Below the pieces are notes generated by a model. That model made no database searches, was not told the DNA's origin, and saw nothing but the letters and a program-made list of their open reading frames with translations. Position numbers and translations under genes: made by a program. Below are positions 1 through 6,992 of a stretch of DNA of 10,983 bases, piece by piece; within the stretch, counting starts at the first letter, position 1, and the number at the start of each line of letters is the position of its first letter. The DNA comes from an uncultured Ruminococcus sp. (GTDB taxonomy: Bacteria; Bacillota; Clostridia; Oscillospirales; CAG-272), in NCBI GenBank assembly GCA_902783705.1, contig CACZSA010000253.1, positions 1-10,983 of the forward strand, in the 5' to 3' direction.

Positions 1-1848
1 CGAGGTCCCGGTGTCGGTCGATCCGGTATTGCCGCCCGTCTGGGCCGTATCGGTGCCGCCCGTCGTCTCGTCGGGATTCTCATCCTTCTTGTCGTCGTTG
101 TTCGAGAGGAGCAGCTTGTCGTTCGACCAGGTGTAGTCGCTCTTCTCGGGGATGCGCGTACCGTCTCCGGTGTAGTAGGAGCCGCCCGAGATGGTGAGCT
201 CGAGCCCCGCGAATTCCGCGACGGACTGCCACGGATCGACGCTCTGCTTCATCACCGTCCCGACGGGATCTGACCACGACTGCGCGTAGATCACGCGGCT
301 GACAGTCACGCGGTTCTGCTTGGCGAGGATATACGCCTCGGCTTCGGTGTGTCCGATGAAATCCGGAACGAGCGTCTGCGTCTCCTCGCTGCCGTGGCTG
401 ACGTAGAGCGTGACGATCTCGTTCTCGCGGAGCACGGACCCGACCTCGGGCGAGGTGCCGATCACGTACCCGACCTCAAAGACGGAATTCTCGACGTTCT
501 CGGTCCGCACGCGCAGTCCGAGCTTGCGCAGCTCCGCTTCGACGAGGCGGTAGTCCCGGACGGAGTAATCCGCAAGGACGATGGTCTTCTCGCCCTGCGA
601 AACCGTGAGCGTCAGCTCGCATTTCTGCTTGCCGGGGAGGATCTTGCGGACCTCGCCGGGCTCCGGCTCCTGCATGACGATCACGTCCCGCGCGGCCTTG
701 TCGTTGTATTGATAGACGATCTTGTAATCGTAGATGTCGCCGTTCTTCTTCAGCCAGTCCTCGAGCCGCTCGTCGTAGATATGCCCAACGAACTCATCGA
801 CCTTCAGCATGCGGTAGTTGTTCATCGTGCTGTTGAAGAAGAGCTTGTTCACGAGGTAATACGCCGCGATGCCTGCCGTGATGAGGAAGGCCAGCGTCAC
901 GCCCATGATGATCGGGAACATGGCGCGGCTCGATTTCTTCGTGACGGTCTTGACGGGCGCGGCCTTCGTCGTCTTCTTCTGCGGCTTGCTCTCCTTGAAG
1001 ATGATCTTCGGGTTCTCGCGCAGCTTCACGAGCTGTCCGAGCATTTCCTCCGCGCTCTGGTAGCGTTCGGCGGGATCCTTCTCCATCGCCTTCTGGATGA
1101 TCTGCTCGAGTCCCTGCGGAATGTGCGGGTTGATCTCGCGCGGCGGAGTCGCCTCGTCGTTCACCTGCATGAGCGCGATGGACACCGGCGTGTCACCCGT
1201 GAAGGGGAGCTGCCCGGTCGCCATCTCATACATCATGACGCCGAGGGAGTAGATGTCGCTCCGCCCGTCGATGCTGCCGCCCGTGACCTGCTCGGGGCTG
1301 ATATAGTACACCGTGCCGATCGCCTTGTCGGTAACGGTGACGGTCTCCGCGTTCGGACGCTTGGCGATGCCGAAGTCCATGACCTTGATGACGCCATTCT
1401 TGAGGAGCATGATGTTCTGGGGCTTGATGTCCCGGTGCACGATGCCCTTCTTGTGCGCGTGGTCGAGGGCGCGGAGGATCTGGGTGGTGTAGCTGATGAT
1501 TTCGCGCAGGTTCAGAACCTCGCGGTGCTGCATGTAGTTCTTGAGGGTGATGCCCTCGACGAACTCCATGACGATATATTTGATGTTCTCCCGCACGCTG
1601 ACGTCATAGATGCTCGTACAGTTCGGGTGCGAGAGCATGGCGACGGTTTTCGATTCGTTCACAAACCGTCTGACGGATTCCTCGTCCTCGGCCACCTCGT
1701 CCTTTAGGATCTTGACGGCCACGGTGCGGCGCATCAGCAGATCGGTCGCCTTGAAGACGATCGCCATGCCCCCCACGCCGATGACCTTTTCGATCCGGTA
1801 CCGGTTGTCGAAAACGAGTCCGACGTATTTTTCATATACTTCCATCAT
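1..1848 (-). CDS. prkC: PASTA-domain Ser/Thr protein kinase PrkC/PknB (C-terminus cut by window edge)
   Basis: This is a membrane Ser/Thr kinase whose extracellular PASTA domains in this family bind peptidoglycan fragments and whose cytoplasmic domain phosphorylates proteins of cell-wall, division and translation control. The visible 616 codons read without a stop to the window edge. Kinase domain, about residues 17-275: glycine loop GVGGMA at 24-29, catalytic Lys46 (VAVK), HRDIKPQN with Asp140, DFG at 158-160, SPE at 184-186. Thr169, Thr171 and Thr173 in the activation loop are plausible autophosphorylation sites. A basic juxtamembrane stretch (about 285-308) precedes one membrane helix (about 311-333). 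Three PASTA repeats follow (about 347-419, 421-486, 490-555), then a Thr/Gly/Asp-rich tail. The start is one of two adjacent ATGs (1848 or 1845), with GGAG about 10 bases upstream. The gene lies 25 bases after prpC, its usual partner phosphatase. The true C-terminus is not visible. Confidence 0.95.
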   Translation of the reverse strand, partial: MMEVYEKYVGLVFDNRYRIEKVIGVGGMAIVFKATDLLMRRTVAVKILKDEVAEDEESVRRFVNESKTVAMLSHPNCTSIYDVSVRENIKYIVMEFVEGITLKNYMQHREVLNLREIISYTTQILRALDHAHKKGIVHRDIKPQNIMLLKNGVIKVMDFGIAKRPNAETVTVTDKAIGTVYYISPEQVTGGSIDGRSDIYSLGVMMYEMATGQLPFTGDTPVSIALMQVNDEATPPREINPHIPQGLEQIIQKAMEKDPAERYQSAEEMLGQLVKLRENPKIIFKESKPQKKTTKAAPVKTVTKKSSRAMFPIIMGVTLAFLITAGIAAYYLVNKLFFNSTMNNYRMLKVDEFVGHIYDERLEDWLKKNGDIYDYKIVYQYNDKAARDVIVMQEPEPGEVRKILPGKQKCELTLTVSQGEKTIVLADYSVRDYRLVEAELRKLGLRVRTENVENSVFEVGYVIGTSPEVGSVLRENEIVTLYVSHGSEETQTLVPDFIGHTEAEAYILAKQNRVTVSRVIYAQSWSDPVGTVMKQSVDPWQSVAEFAGLELTISGGSYYTGDGTRIPEKSDYTWSNDKLLLSNNDDKKDENPDETTGGTDTAQTGGNTGSTDTGTS

Positions 1849-1873
1849 AGCGATGCGCTCCGATCAATCAGGT

Positions 1874-2656
1874 TCAGACCGACAGGACGACGGCCGTGAT
1901 GTTGTCGGTCCCGCCCCGTTCGTTCGCGAGGTCGACGAGACGCTCGCATGCCTTCTGAGCGGACTCGGCGGACATCATGACCGGAAGCTCCGGCCACGGA
2001 GACGCCTCGCAGACGATCTGGCGGATCTCCTCCGGCTCCACGTGGTTCGTGAGGCCGTCCGAGCAGAGGATGAACACCGTGCCCGGCGCCGCCTCCTCCT
2101 CGAAGAAATCGGGGTCGACCGTTTTATAAGTACCGACGCAGCGGGTGATGATGTTGCGGTTGCGGCTGGTTTTCGCCTGCTCCGCGGTGATGCGCCCGGA
2201 ATCCACCCACTCCTGCACGACGGAATGGTCGTGGGAAATCTGACGCACGCCGGAGGAATCCGCGCGATAGAGACGGGAATCCCCGACATTGACGGCGTAG
2301 ACGCGCTGACCGAGCAGCAGGAGGCCGACGAGCGTCGTGCCCATGCCCTCGAGCGCGGGATCGTCCTGCGCCATGCGGTAGACCGCGCGGTTCGCCTCGG
2401 TCACGGCCGCGGACAGAAGATCGACGAGATCCTCCGCCGGGAGCCCGAAGAACGAAGGCGTCTTCGCCTCGGCCTCATCCATCACCTGCGAGAAGGCGCG
2501 CACCGCTACGGCAGACGCGGTATCCCCCCCGTTCGCGCCTCCCATGCCGTCGCAGACAAGCGCGTACAGCACATCCTGCGCGTATTTGTGAATGATGAAA
2601 TTGTCCTGATTGGCAGAGCGTCTTCTTCCTACGTCAGTCTTACCGTAAAAAAACAT
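1874..2656 (-). CDS. prpC: PP2C-family Ser/Thr phosphatase (PrpC/Stp1)
   Basis: This is a metal-dependent (Mn/Mg) protein phosphatase that removes phosphates placed by the neighbouring PASTA kinase. At 260 residues it has the normal length for bacterial single-domain PP2C. Motifs: KTDVGRRRSANQDN at 6-19 (Asp18), CDGMGG at 35-40 (Asp36, Gly37), GTT at 106-108, NVGDSR at 123-128, CSDGL at 198-202 (Asp200), and GGTDN at 248-252 (Asp251). The Asp residues are the expected metal ligands. It is probably cytosolic, as no signal peptide or membrane segment is seen. I chose the ATG at 2656 because GAGGAG lies 7 bases upstream and the protein then begins a few residues before the conserved KTDxG motif. 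An in-frame GTG at 2701 would add 15 unconserved residues and has no good ribosome site. The gene follows a roughly 250-base AT-rich gap, so it is probably the first gene of its own transcription unit with prkC. Confidence 0.95.
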   Translation of the reverse strand: MFFYGKTDVGRRRSANQDNFIIHKYAQDVLYALVCDGMGGANGGDTASAVAVRAFSQVMDEAEAKTPSFFGLPAEDLVDLLSAAVTEANRAVYRMAQDDPALEGMGTTLVGLLLLGQRVYAVNVGDSRLYRADSSGVRQISHDHSVVQEWVDSGRITAEQAKTSRNRNIITRCVGTYKTVDPDFFEEEAAPGTVFILCSDGLTNHVEPEEIRQIVCEASPWPELPVMMSAESAQKACERLVDLANERGGTDNITAVVLSV

Positions 2657-2663
2657 GTGACTT

Positions 2664-2669
2664 CTCCTC
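2664..2669 (-). promoter_or_regulatory. Ribosome binding site of prpC (decides the start)
   Basis: The sequence GAGGAG on the minus strand sits 7 bases upstream of the ATG at 2656. It is the strongest Shine-Dalgarno match near the 5' end of prpC and supports the shorter start over the GTG at 2701. Confidence 0.75.
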
Positions 2670-2783
2670 GATCTTCCCTGAATCGTCAGGGTCCGTATCA
2701 CGGACAGGCGTCGGAGCGGCCGGATGCGCGTTCCCTTCCGGGTCGGCGGGGATATGAGCCGCGGGCATACTTGTATCTAATAT

Positions 2784-2812
2784 ATTATACGTCAAATATA
2801 TTGACAGTTCTT
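2784..2812 (-). promoter_or_regulatory. Candidate sigma-A-type promoter for prpC-prkC
   Basis: A perfect TATAAT lies on the minus strand at 2789-2784 in an AT-rich island within GC-rich DNA. At 17 bases spacing the -35 position reads AAGAAC (2812-2807), a poor match. An alternative pairing uses TTGACG (2795-2790) as -35 with AAGTAT (2772-2767) as -10, also 17 bases apart. Either would start a transcript with a leader of roughly 100-120 bases before prpC. The existence of a promoter in this gap is more likely than either exact assignment, both of which are inference. Confidence 0.4.
2791..2805. repeat. Inverted repeat GTCAA-N5-TTGAC in the promoter region
   Basis: GTCAA at 2791-2795 and TTGAC at 2801-2805 are perfect inverted half-sites around ATATA. 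The element lies between the TATAAT box and its -35 position on the minus strand, where a regulator could act. The half-sites also resemble -35 hexamers on both strands, so the symmetry may only reflect promoter-like sequence. No known operator was recognised. Confidence 0.4.
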
Positions 2813-2835
2813 TCGGATTTCTTGAATTCTCTTCT

Positions 2836-2851
2836 GTTTTCACGTGAAAAC
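2836..2851. repeat. 16-bp perfect palindrome in the rlmN-prpC gap
   Basis: GTTTTCACGTGAAAAC is a perfect palindrome with no spacer. It could be a binding site for a dimeric regulator upstream of the candidate prpC promoter. As RNA it would form only a 6-bp AU-rich stem with an ACGU loop. No T-run follows on either strand, so it does not look like an intrinsic terminator. Confidence 0.6.
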
Positions 2852-2878
2852 GCGATGAAATTTTAGGGAATTCAGAGG

Positions 2879-2894
2879 AATTGCCCTCGCAATT
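2879..2894. repeat. Short hairpin just downstream of rlmN
   Basis: AATTGC (2879-2884) and GCAATT (2889-2894) form a perfect 6-bp inverted repeat with a 4-base loop, 15 bases after the rlmN stop codon. It may mark the 3' end of the upstream operon transcript. It lacks a GC-rich stem and a following T-run, so it is not a convincing rho-independent terminator. Confidence 0.35.
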
Positions 2895-2909
2895 TGTGTT
2901 CCGTTTTGG

Positions 2910-4013
2910 TTATTCTGCACTCTGCGCGCTGCTCTTGTCCCCGGAGGACGGATCCGCGCCTTTCTGACGGCTCAGGCGGAGCTGTCCGCAGGAGGCGTTG
3001 ATGTCCGAGCCGAGGCGTCGGCGGATCGTCGCGTTGACGCCGCGGGAGACCAGCTCGTTCATGAATTCGTTCGCCCGGGCGCGCTGCGGAGTGGAGAGTC
3101 CCGTCTCCTTCACCTCGTTGAGCAGGATCAGGTTGACGTGGCACGGCGCGCGCATGCCCTTCTTGAGCACGTTCGCGAGCCGCGCGGCGTCCTCCCGGCT
3201 GTCGTTGCGCCCGGCGATCAGCGTGTATTCAAAGGACACGCGGCGTCCGGTCTCGGAGAAATACGCGCGGCAGGCCTCGAGCAGCTCGGCGATGGGGTAG
3301 CGGCGGTTGACGGGCATGAGCGCGCTCCTCGTCTCGTCGTCCGACGCGTGGAGGGACACCGAGAGCGTCACGGGCAGCCCTTCCTTCGCAAGATCATAGA
3401 TCCGCGGGACGAGGCCGCAGGTGGAGAGCGAAATGTGTCGCAGTCCTATCCCCATGCCCCGCTCATCCGAGACAAGGCGCAAAAAGCGCACGACGTTGTC
3501 GTAGTTGTCCAGAGGCTCCCCGATGCCCATGAGGACGATCCCGTCGACGCGCTCGCCCGTGTCATAGGCGGTGACGGCGGCCTGCCCGAGGATCTCGGAG
3601 GCGGTGAGGTTCCGCGCACGCCCGTTCAGCGTCGACGCGCAGAACTTGCAGCCCATCGCGCATCCGGCCTGCGAGGAGACGCAGAGGGAGGTGCCGTGCT
3701 CGTAGCGCATGAACACCGATTCGACGCACTCGCCGTCCGTCATGCGGTAGAGGTATTTGACGGTCCCGTCGATCGAGGAGACCAGCTTGCGCTCGATCTC
3801 CGGCCGCCGGTATTCACCCATCTCCGCGATCTTTTTTCGGAAGGCGGCGGGGAGGTTCGTCATCCCGGAGAGCGGCGCACCCTTCGCCATCCACGAAAAG
3901 AGCTGGGCGGCGCGGTAGGGCTTTTCCCCGAGGGCGGAGACGAAATCGCCGAGCTCCTCGAAAGTCATCGCCATGAAGTCCGGGCGGGGAGCGTCCGATG
4001 TATAGTCAGTCAT
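2910..4013 (-). CDS. rlmN: Dual-specificity 23S rRNA / tRNA adenine-C2 methyltransferase RlmN
   Basis: This radical-SAM enzyme methylates C2 of A2503 in 23S rRNA and, in characterised homologues, of A37 in some tRNAs. The protein has 367 residues, close to family length. The iron-sulfur motif CX3CX2C is at Cys118, Cys122 and Cys125 (GCAMGCKFC). GIGEPLDN at 163-170 is the SAM-binding GEP motif, and SVSLHA at 218-223 and MPVNRRYP at 233-240 are typical family blocks. The methyl-carrying cysteine is Cys342 in SCGQL near the C-terminus. The last 20 or so residues (Ser/Asp/Lys-rich) are a non-conserved tail. The start ATG at 4013 overlaps the end of rsmB by 8 bases, and AAGG lies about 7 bases upstream inside rsmB, so translation is probably coupled. 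It is not Cfr: the operon setting and the housekeeping motif context fit RlmN. It is likely the last gene of its operon, since a roughly 250-base gap follows. Confidence 0.96.
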   Translation of the reverse strand: MTDYTSDAPRPDFMAMTFEELGDFVSALGEKPYRAAQLFSWMAKGAPLSGMTNLPAAFRKKIAEMGEYRRPEIERKLVSSIDGTVKYLYRMTDGECVESVFMRYEHGTSLCVSSQAGCAMGCKFCASTLNGRARNLTASEILGQAAVTAYDTGERVDGIVLMGIGEPLDNYDNVVRFLRLVSDERGMGIGLRHISLSTCGLVPRIYDLAKEGLPVTLSVSLHASDDETRSALMPVNRRYPIAELLEACRAYFSETGRRVSFEYTLIAGRNDSREDAARLANVLKKGMRAPCHVNLILLNEVKETGLSTPQRARANEFMNELVSRGVNATIRRRLGSDINASCGQLRLSRQKGADPSSGDKSSAQSAE

Positions 4014-5295
4014 TGGTTTTCCTTCTCATTTTTGCCATGAAGAATCCGTCGCAGCCGTCGCGTTGGGGCCAGAAGACCCGCTCTTCGATCCAATCAAATT
4101 CCGGATGCGCCGCGAGGAAGTCCCGCACGCAGTCTTCGTTCTCCGCTCGGTTCAGGGTGCAGGTCGAATAGACGAGGACGCCGCCGGGCTTCACGTAGAC
4201 CGACGCGCCCGCGAGGACCGCCCGCTGGATCTGCGGCAGCTTCTCGAAGGAGGCGGGATCCTTGTAGCGGATGTCCGGCTTTTTCGCGATCACGCCGAGT
4301 CCGGAGCAGGGCGCGTCGCAGAGGACCCGGTCCGCCGTGCCGATGAGCGCGGGATCGGGTTCCCGGGCATCCCTCGCGCCGGTCCGGATCACGTCCAGCC
4401 CAAGCCGCTCCGCCCCGCGCCTCACGAGGGAGAGCTTGTTCGCGTGCAGATCGAAGGAGAAGACCTCGCCTTCGTTCTGCATGTCCAATGCCATCGAAAA
4501 GCTCTTGCCGCCGGGGCACGCGCAGGTGTCGATCACCCGCTCGCCGGGCAGCGCGCCGACCGCCGCCGAGACGATCCGCGACGCCTCGTCCTGCACAAAC
4601 CACAGCCCCGCCTCGATCCCGTCCCGCGCCTCGGGTGTGAGCGAATCGAGAAGCACGAGGTCCGGCGCGATCTCCGAGAGCTGCCCGCCCGTGCGGGAGA
4701 CCGCTTCCTCCGCCGTGAGCCGCAGGGTATTGACGCGCAGTCCGACGTGCGGTTCCCGCTCAAGCGCGGCAAGAAGCGCGTCGAGCTCGCCCGGATCGTT
4801 GAGCGCGTCCCGGTAGATGCGCACAAGCGGCTCGGGGACCGAGTATTTCACCGAGAAATACCGCTCGCCCACCGCCGCATCGGGCCAGTCGATCCGCTTC
4901 CCCGCCCGAAGGAACGAGCGCAGGACCGCGTTCACATAGCCGCCCTTCGCACGCGGGACGAGATTCACCGATTCGTCGACCGCCGCGTGCTCCGGGATCC
5001 GGTCCATGTAGAGGAGCTGATAGAGCCCCATCCGCAGCGCGCACCGGACGTCCGCGTCCAGATCCGCCGCCTTGCGGGAGGAGTACCCGTCGATGATCCA
5101 GTCGAGCGTGATCCGCCGCTCGGTCACACCGTAGACGAGGCGGGTGTAGAGCGCGCGGTCAGCCGGATCGAGCTTCGCGTTTTTCAGCCGCGCGTCGACC
5201 TCGAGGTTCGAGAACCGTCCGTCCCGCTCGATGGAGAGGAGCGACGCCATCGCGAGGGAGCGCGCCGTCGGGGAGGATTTCCGTTTATCCTTCAT
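4006..5295 (-). CDS. rsmB: 16S rRNA (cytosine-967-C5) methyltransferase RsmB
   Basis: This enzyme methylates C5 of C967 (E. coli numbering) in 16S rRNA using SAM. It has 429 residues, normal for the family. The N-terminal NusB-like RNA-binding domain spans about 10-135 (RLVYGVTERRITLD at 52-65, PEHAAVDESVNL at 101-112, GGYVNAVLR at 118-126). The Rossmann methyltransferase domain follows: SAM motif I reads DTCACPGGKS at 256-265, a variant of the common DxCAAPGGKT. Motif IV is DAPCSG at 327-332 with Cys330 and motif VI is YSTCTLNRAENE at 376-387 with the nucleophile Cys379. Both catalytic cysteines are present. The ATG at 5295 lies 6 bases after the yugP stop, with only a weak GGCGGTG-like ribosome site, so coupled translation is likely. 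It overlaps rlmN by 8 bases, a pairing seen across Firmicutes. Confidence 0.96.
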   Translation of the reverse strand: MKDKRKSSPTARSLAMASLLSIERDGRFSNLEVDARLKNAKLDPADRALYTRLVYGVTERRITLDWIIDGYSSRKAADLDADVRCALRMGLYQLLYMDRIPEHAAVDESVNLVPRAKGGYVNAVLRSFLRAGKRIDWPDAAVGERYFSVKYSVPEPLVRIYRDALNDPGELDALLAALEREPHVGLRVNTLRLTAEEAVSRTGGQLSEIAPDLVLLDSLTPEARDGIEAGLWFVQDEASRIVSAAVGALPGERVIDTCACPGGKSFSMALDMQNEGEVFSFDLHANKLSLVRRGAERLGLDVIRTGARDAREPDPALIGTADRVLCDAPCSGLGVIAKKPDIRYKDPASFEKLPQIQRAVLAGASVYVKPGGVLVYSTCTLNRAENEDCVRDFLAAHPEFDWIEERVFWPQRDGCDGFFMAKMRRKTND

Positions 5296-5301
5296 CGCGC
5301 G

Positions 5302-6006
5302 TCACCGCCGTTTGCCGCGGTTCGCGATGGAGAGGAGCCGCAGAAAGTTCCCGATCGCCGACGCCAGCGCCGCCACGTAGGTCAGGGCCGCCGCCGTCAG
5401 CACCTTTTTCGCTGCTGTCACCGATTCGTCGGAGAGCCCGGCATCCCGCAGGCACACGAGCGCGCGGCGGCTTGCGTCGAGCTCCACCGGGAGGGTCACG
5501 AGCTGGAAGAGCACCGCCAGCCCGAAGAAGGCGATCCCGATATAGACGAGCGGCTGAAAGGAGAACAGGAATCCGAGCATCACGAGCGGGAAGGCCAGAT
5601 TCGAGCCGATCCTTGTCGCCGGGATGATCGCCGCGCGGATGCGGATCGGGAAATACTGCGCCGCGTACTGGGCCGCGTGTCCCGCTTCATGCGCCGCGAC
5701 GCCGACCGCCGCAGCCGTCCGGGCGTCGTAGGTGCTCTGCGAGAGCCGGATGACGTTTGCCTTCGGATCGTAGTGGTCCGTCAGCTCCCCGGTGATGCGC
5801 TCGATGTGCACCGTCCCGAGGCCGTTCGCGTTCAGCACCATCCGCGCCGCGTCGGCTCCGCTCATGCCCCGCTCCGACGGAACCTTCGAATACTTGGCGA
5901 AGGCCGATTTTACGCGGAACTGCGCCCAGAGCGCGAAGATCAGCGGCGGGATCACGTAAATCAGATAGGAAAGATCGACGCCGTAGCCGTAGCTGTAACC
6001 GTTCAA
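5302..6006 (-). CDS. yugP: YugP-type membrane zinc metallopeptidase (Zn_peptidase_2 family)
   Basis: This is a putative integral membrane zinc peptidase of the YugP family, 234 residues, full length. Its substrate is unknown. The zinc motif HEAGH is at 106-110 (His106, Glu107, His110), within the family block VAAHEAGHAAQ. The segment LPVELDASRRA at 172-182 (Glu175, Asp177) probably supplies the third ligand. Hydrophobic segments at about 13-30, 136-150, 153-172 and 203-222 suggest four membrane helices, with a soluble part around 35-120 holding a Tyr/Asp/Pro-rich stretch before the active site. The start is TTG at 6006: GAGGAG lies 6 bases upstream, and no ATG or GTG is available near the conserved N-terminus. 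It sits between fmt and rsmB, 22 bases after fmt and 6 bases before rsmB, an arrangement common in Clostridia. The position suggests co-expression with translation genes but does not reveal its target. Confidence 0.92.
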   Translation of the reverse strand: MNGYSYGYGVDLSYLIYVIPPLIFALWAQFRVKSAFAKYSKVPSERGMSGADAARMVLNANGLGTVHIERITGELTDHYDPKANVIRLSQSTYDARTAAAVGVAAHEAGHAAQYAAQYFPIRIRAAIIPATRIGSNLAFPLVMLGFLFSFQPLVYIGIAFFGLAVLFQLVTLPVELDASRRALVCLRDAGLSDESVTAAKKVLTAAALTYVAALASAIGNFLRLLSIANRGKRR

Positions 6007-6012
6007 TGGGAT

Positions 6013-6018
6013 CTCCTC
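6013..6018 (-). promoter_or_regulatory. Ribosome binding site supporting the TTG start of yugP
   Basis: GAGGAG on the minus strand lies 6 bases upstream of the TTG at 6006, in the short gap after the fmt stop. A strong site at ideal distance from a weak codon supports TTG as the initiator. Confidence 0.7.
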
Positions 6019-6028
6019 TCCGGGGGAA

Positions 6029-6979
6029 TCAGATCCCCCATCGGTCGCCGGGCGAGACGCGTCTTCCGCGCACGAAATCCCCGGCAGTCATGTTCTTTTT
6101 TCCGGCAGGCACCACGCCCGTCACGCAGAGAGCGCCGCTCCCGCACGCGACGGTAATGCCGCCCGTGCCCCTGCCGTCCGTCGAGAGCACCGTTCCGGGC
6201 TCCGCGGATGCGTCCGGCGATTCGACCGCCTTCGCCGCGGTGATCTTGAGCGCGGAGCCGTCCGGCAGCGTCGTCACGGCGCACGGCGCGGGATGCAGGG
6301 CGCGCACGCGGTTTGCGAGGTCCCGCGCACTCCCCGTGAAATCGAGGACCGTGTCCTCCTTCTCGATCTTCGCAGCGTAGGAGGAGCCCTCCTCCGGCTG
6401 GGGCGTGCGGGTGACGGTCCCGGCTTCGATCCGGTCGATCACGTCGCACATCGCCCGTCCGGCAATCTCCGCCAGCCGCGCCGTGAGCGTTCCGCAGTCG
6501 TCGTCCTCTTCGATCGGGCAGGGATACTTTTCGATGATGTCGCCCGTGTCGAGGCCGTCGTCCATGTACATCGCCGTGATCCCGGTCTCGCGCTCGCCGT
6601 CGAGGATCGCCCGCTGGATCGGGGACGCGCCGCGGTACTTCGGCAGAAGCGAGCCGTGCGCGTTGACGCAGCCGTATTTCGGATAGACAAGCACCTCGTG
6701 CGGCAGGATGTTGCCGTACGCCGCGACGACGATGAGCTCGGGGTCGAGCGCGCGCAGTTCTTCGTCGAACGCGCCGTTCTTCAATGTTTTCGGCTGATAC
6801 ACCGGAATCCCGTGCGCCTCGGCGTATTCCTTCACCGGGGAGGCGAGCAGCTTCATCCCTCTCCCCTTCGGCTTGTCCGGACGGGTGACGACGCCGATCA
6901 CGTCCGCGCCCGCTTTCCGGTCGATCGCCGCGAGCGTTTCCGCCGCCAGCTCCGGGGTGCCCATAAACAGTATTCTCAT
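6029..6979 (-). CDS. fmt: Methionyl-tRNA formyltransferase
   Basis: Fmt transfers a formyl group from 10-formyltetrahydrofolate to Met-tRNA(fMet), making the bacterial initiator tRNA. It has 316 residues, the normal length. The N-terminal catalytic Rossmann domain (about 1-190) begins MRILFMGTPE and carries the loop block RPDKPKGRGMKL at 33-44. The active-site block NAHGSLLPKYRGASPIQ at 106-122 provides Asn106 and His108. Asp144 in MDDGLDTGDI is the third catalytic residue (E. coli Asn108, His110 and Asp144 equivalents). The C-terminal OB-like tRNA-binding domain (about 205-316) includes RALHPAP at 226-232. The ATG at 6979 lies 13 bases after the def stop. The Shine-Dalgarno AGGAG, 9 bases upstream, directly follows the def stop codon. 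Pairing with def links addition and removal of the formyl group. Confidence 0.97.
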   Translation of the reverse strand: MRILFMGTPELAAETLAAIDRKAGADVIGVVTRPDKPKGRGMKLLASPVKEYAEAHGIPVYQPKTLKNGAFDEELRALDPELIVVAAYGNILPHEVLVYPKYGCVNAHGSLLPKYRGASPIQRAILDGERETGITAMYMDDGLDTGDIIEKYPCPIEEDDDCGTLTARLAEIAGRAMCDVIDRIEAGTVTRTPQPEEGSSYAAKIEKEDTVLDFTGSARDLANRVRALHPAPCAVTTLPDGSALKITAAKAVESPDASAEPGTVLSTDGRGTGGITVACGSGALCVTGVVPAGKKNMTAGDFVRGRRVSPGDRWGI

Positions 6980-6992
6980 TTCGAAGGACTCC

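Noticed and set aside
349..1707. A 452-codon open frame on the plus strand
   Set aside because: It is the antisense shadow of the kinase gene. The minus-strand frame carries every kinase motif and the PASTA repeats.
2801..2829. A TTGACA box on the plus strand as a rightward promoter
   Set aside because: At 17 bases spacing the -10 position reads GAATTC, a poor match, and no plus-strand gene follows.
2640..2843. A 67-codon minus-strand frame in the rlmN-prpC gap as a possible leader peptide
   Set aside because: It starts at a GTG inside the palindrome, lies upstream of the candidate promoter, has no ribosome site and overlaps prpC in another frame.
1610..2866. A 418-codon open frame on the plus strand covering prpC and the gap
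   Set aside because: It is antisense to the phosphatase and its translation has no domain signature. It ends in the AT-rich gap by chance.
2657..2909. An intrinsic terminator after rlmN
   Set aside because: The hairpins present are short and AT-rich and none is followed by a T-run on the minus strand.
4063..6156. A 697-codon open frame on the plus strand
   Set aside because: It is antisense to rsmB and yugP, has the same biased composition and shows no motif or clear ribosome site.
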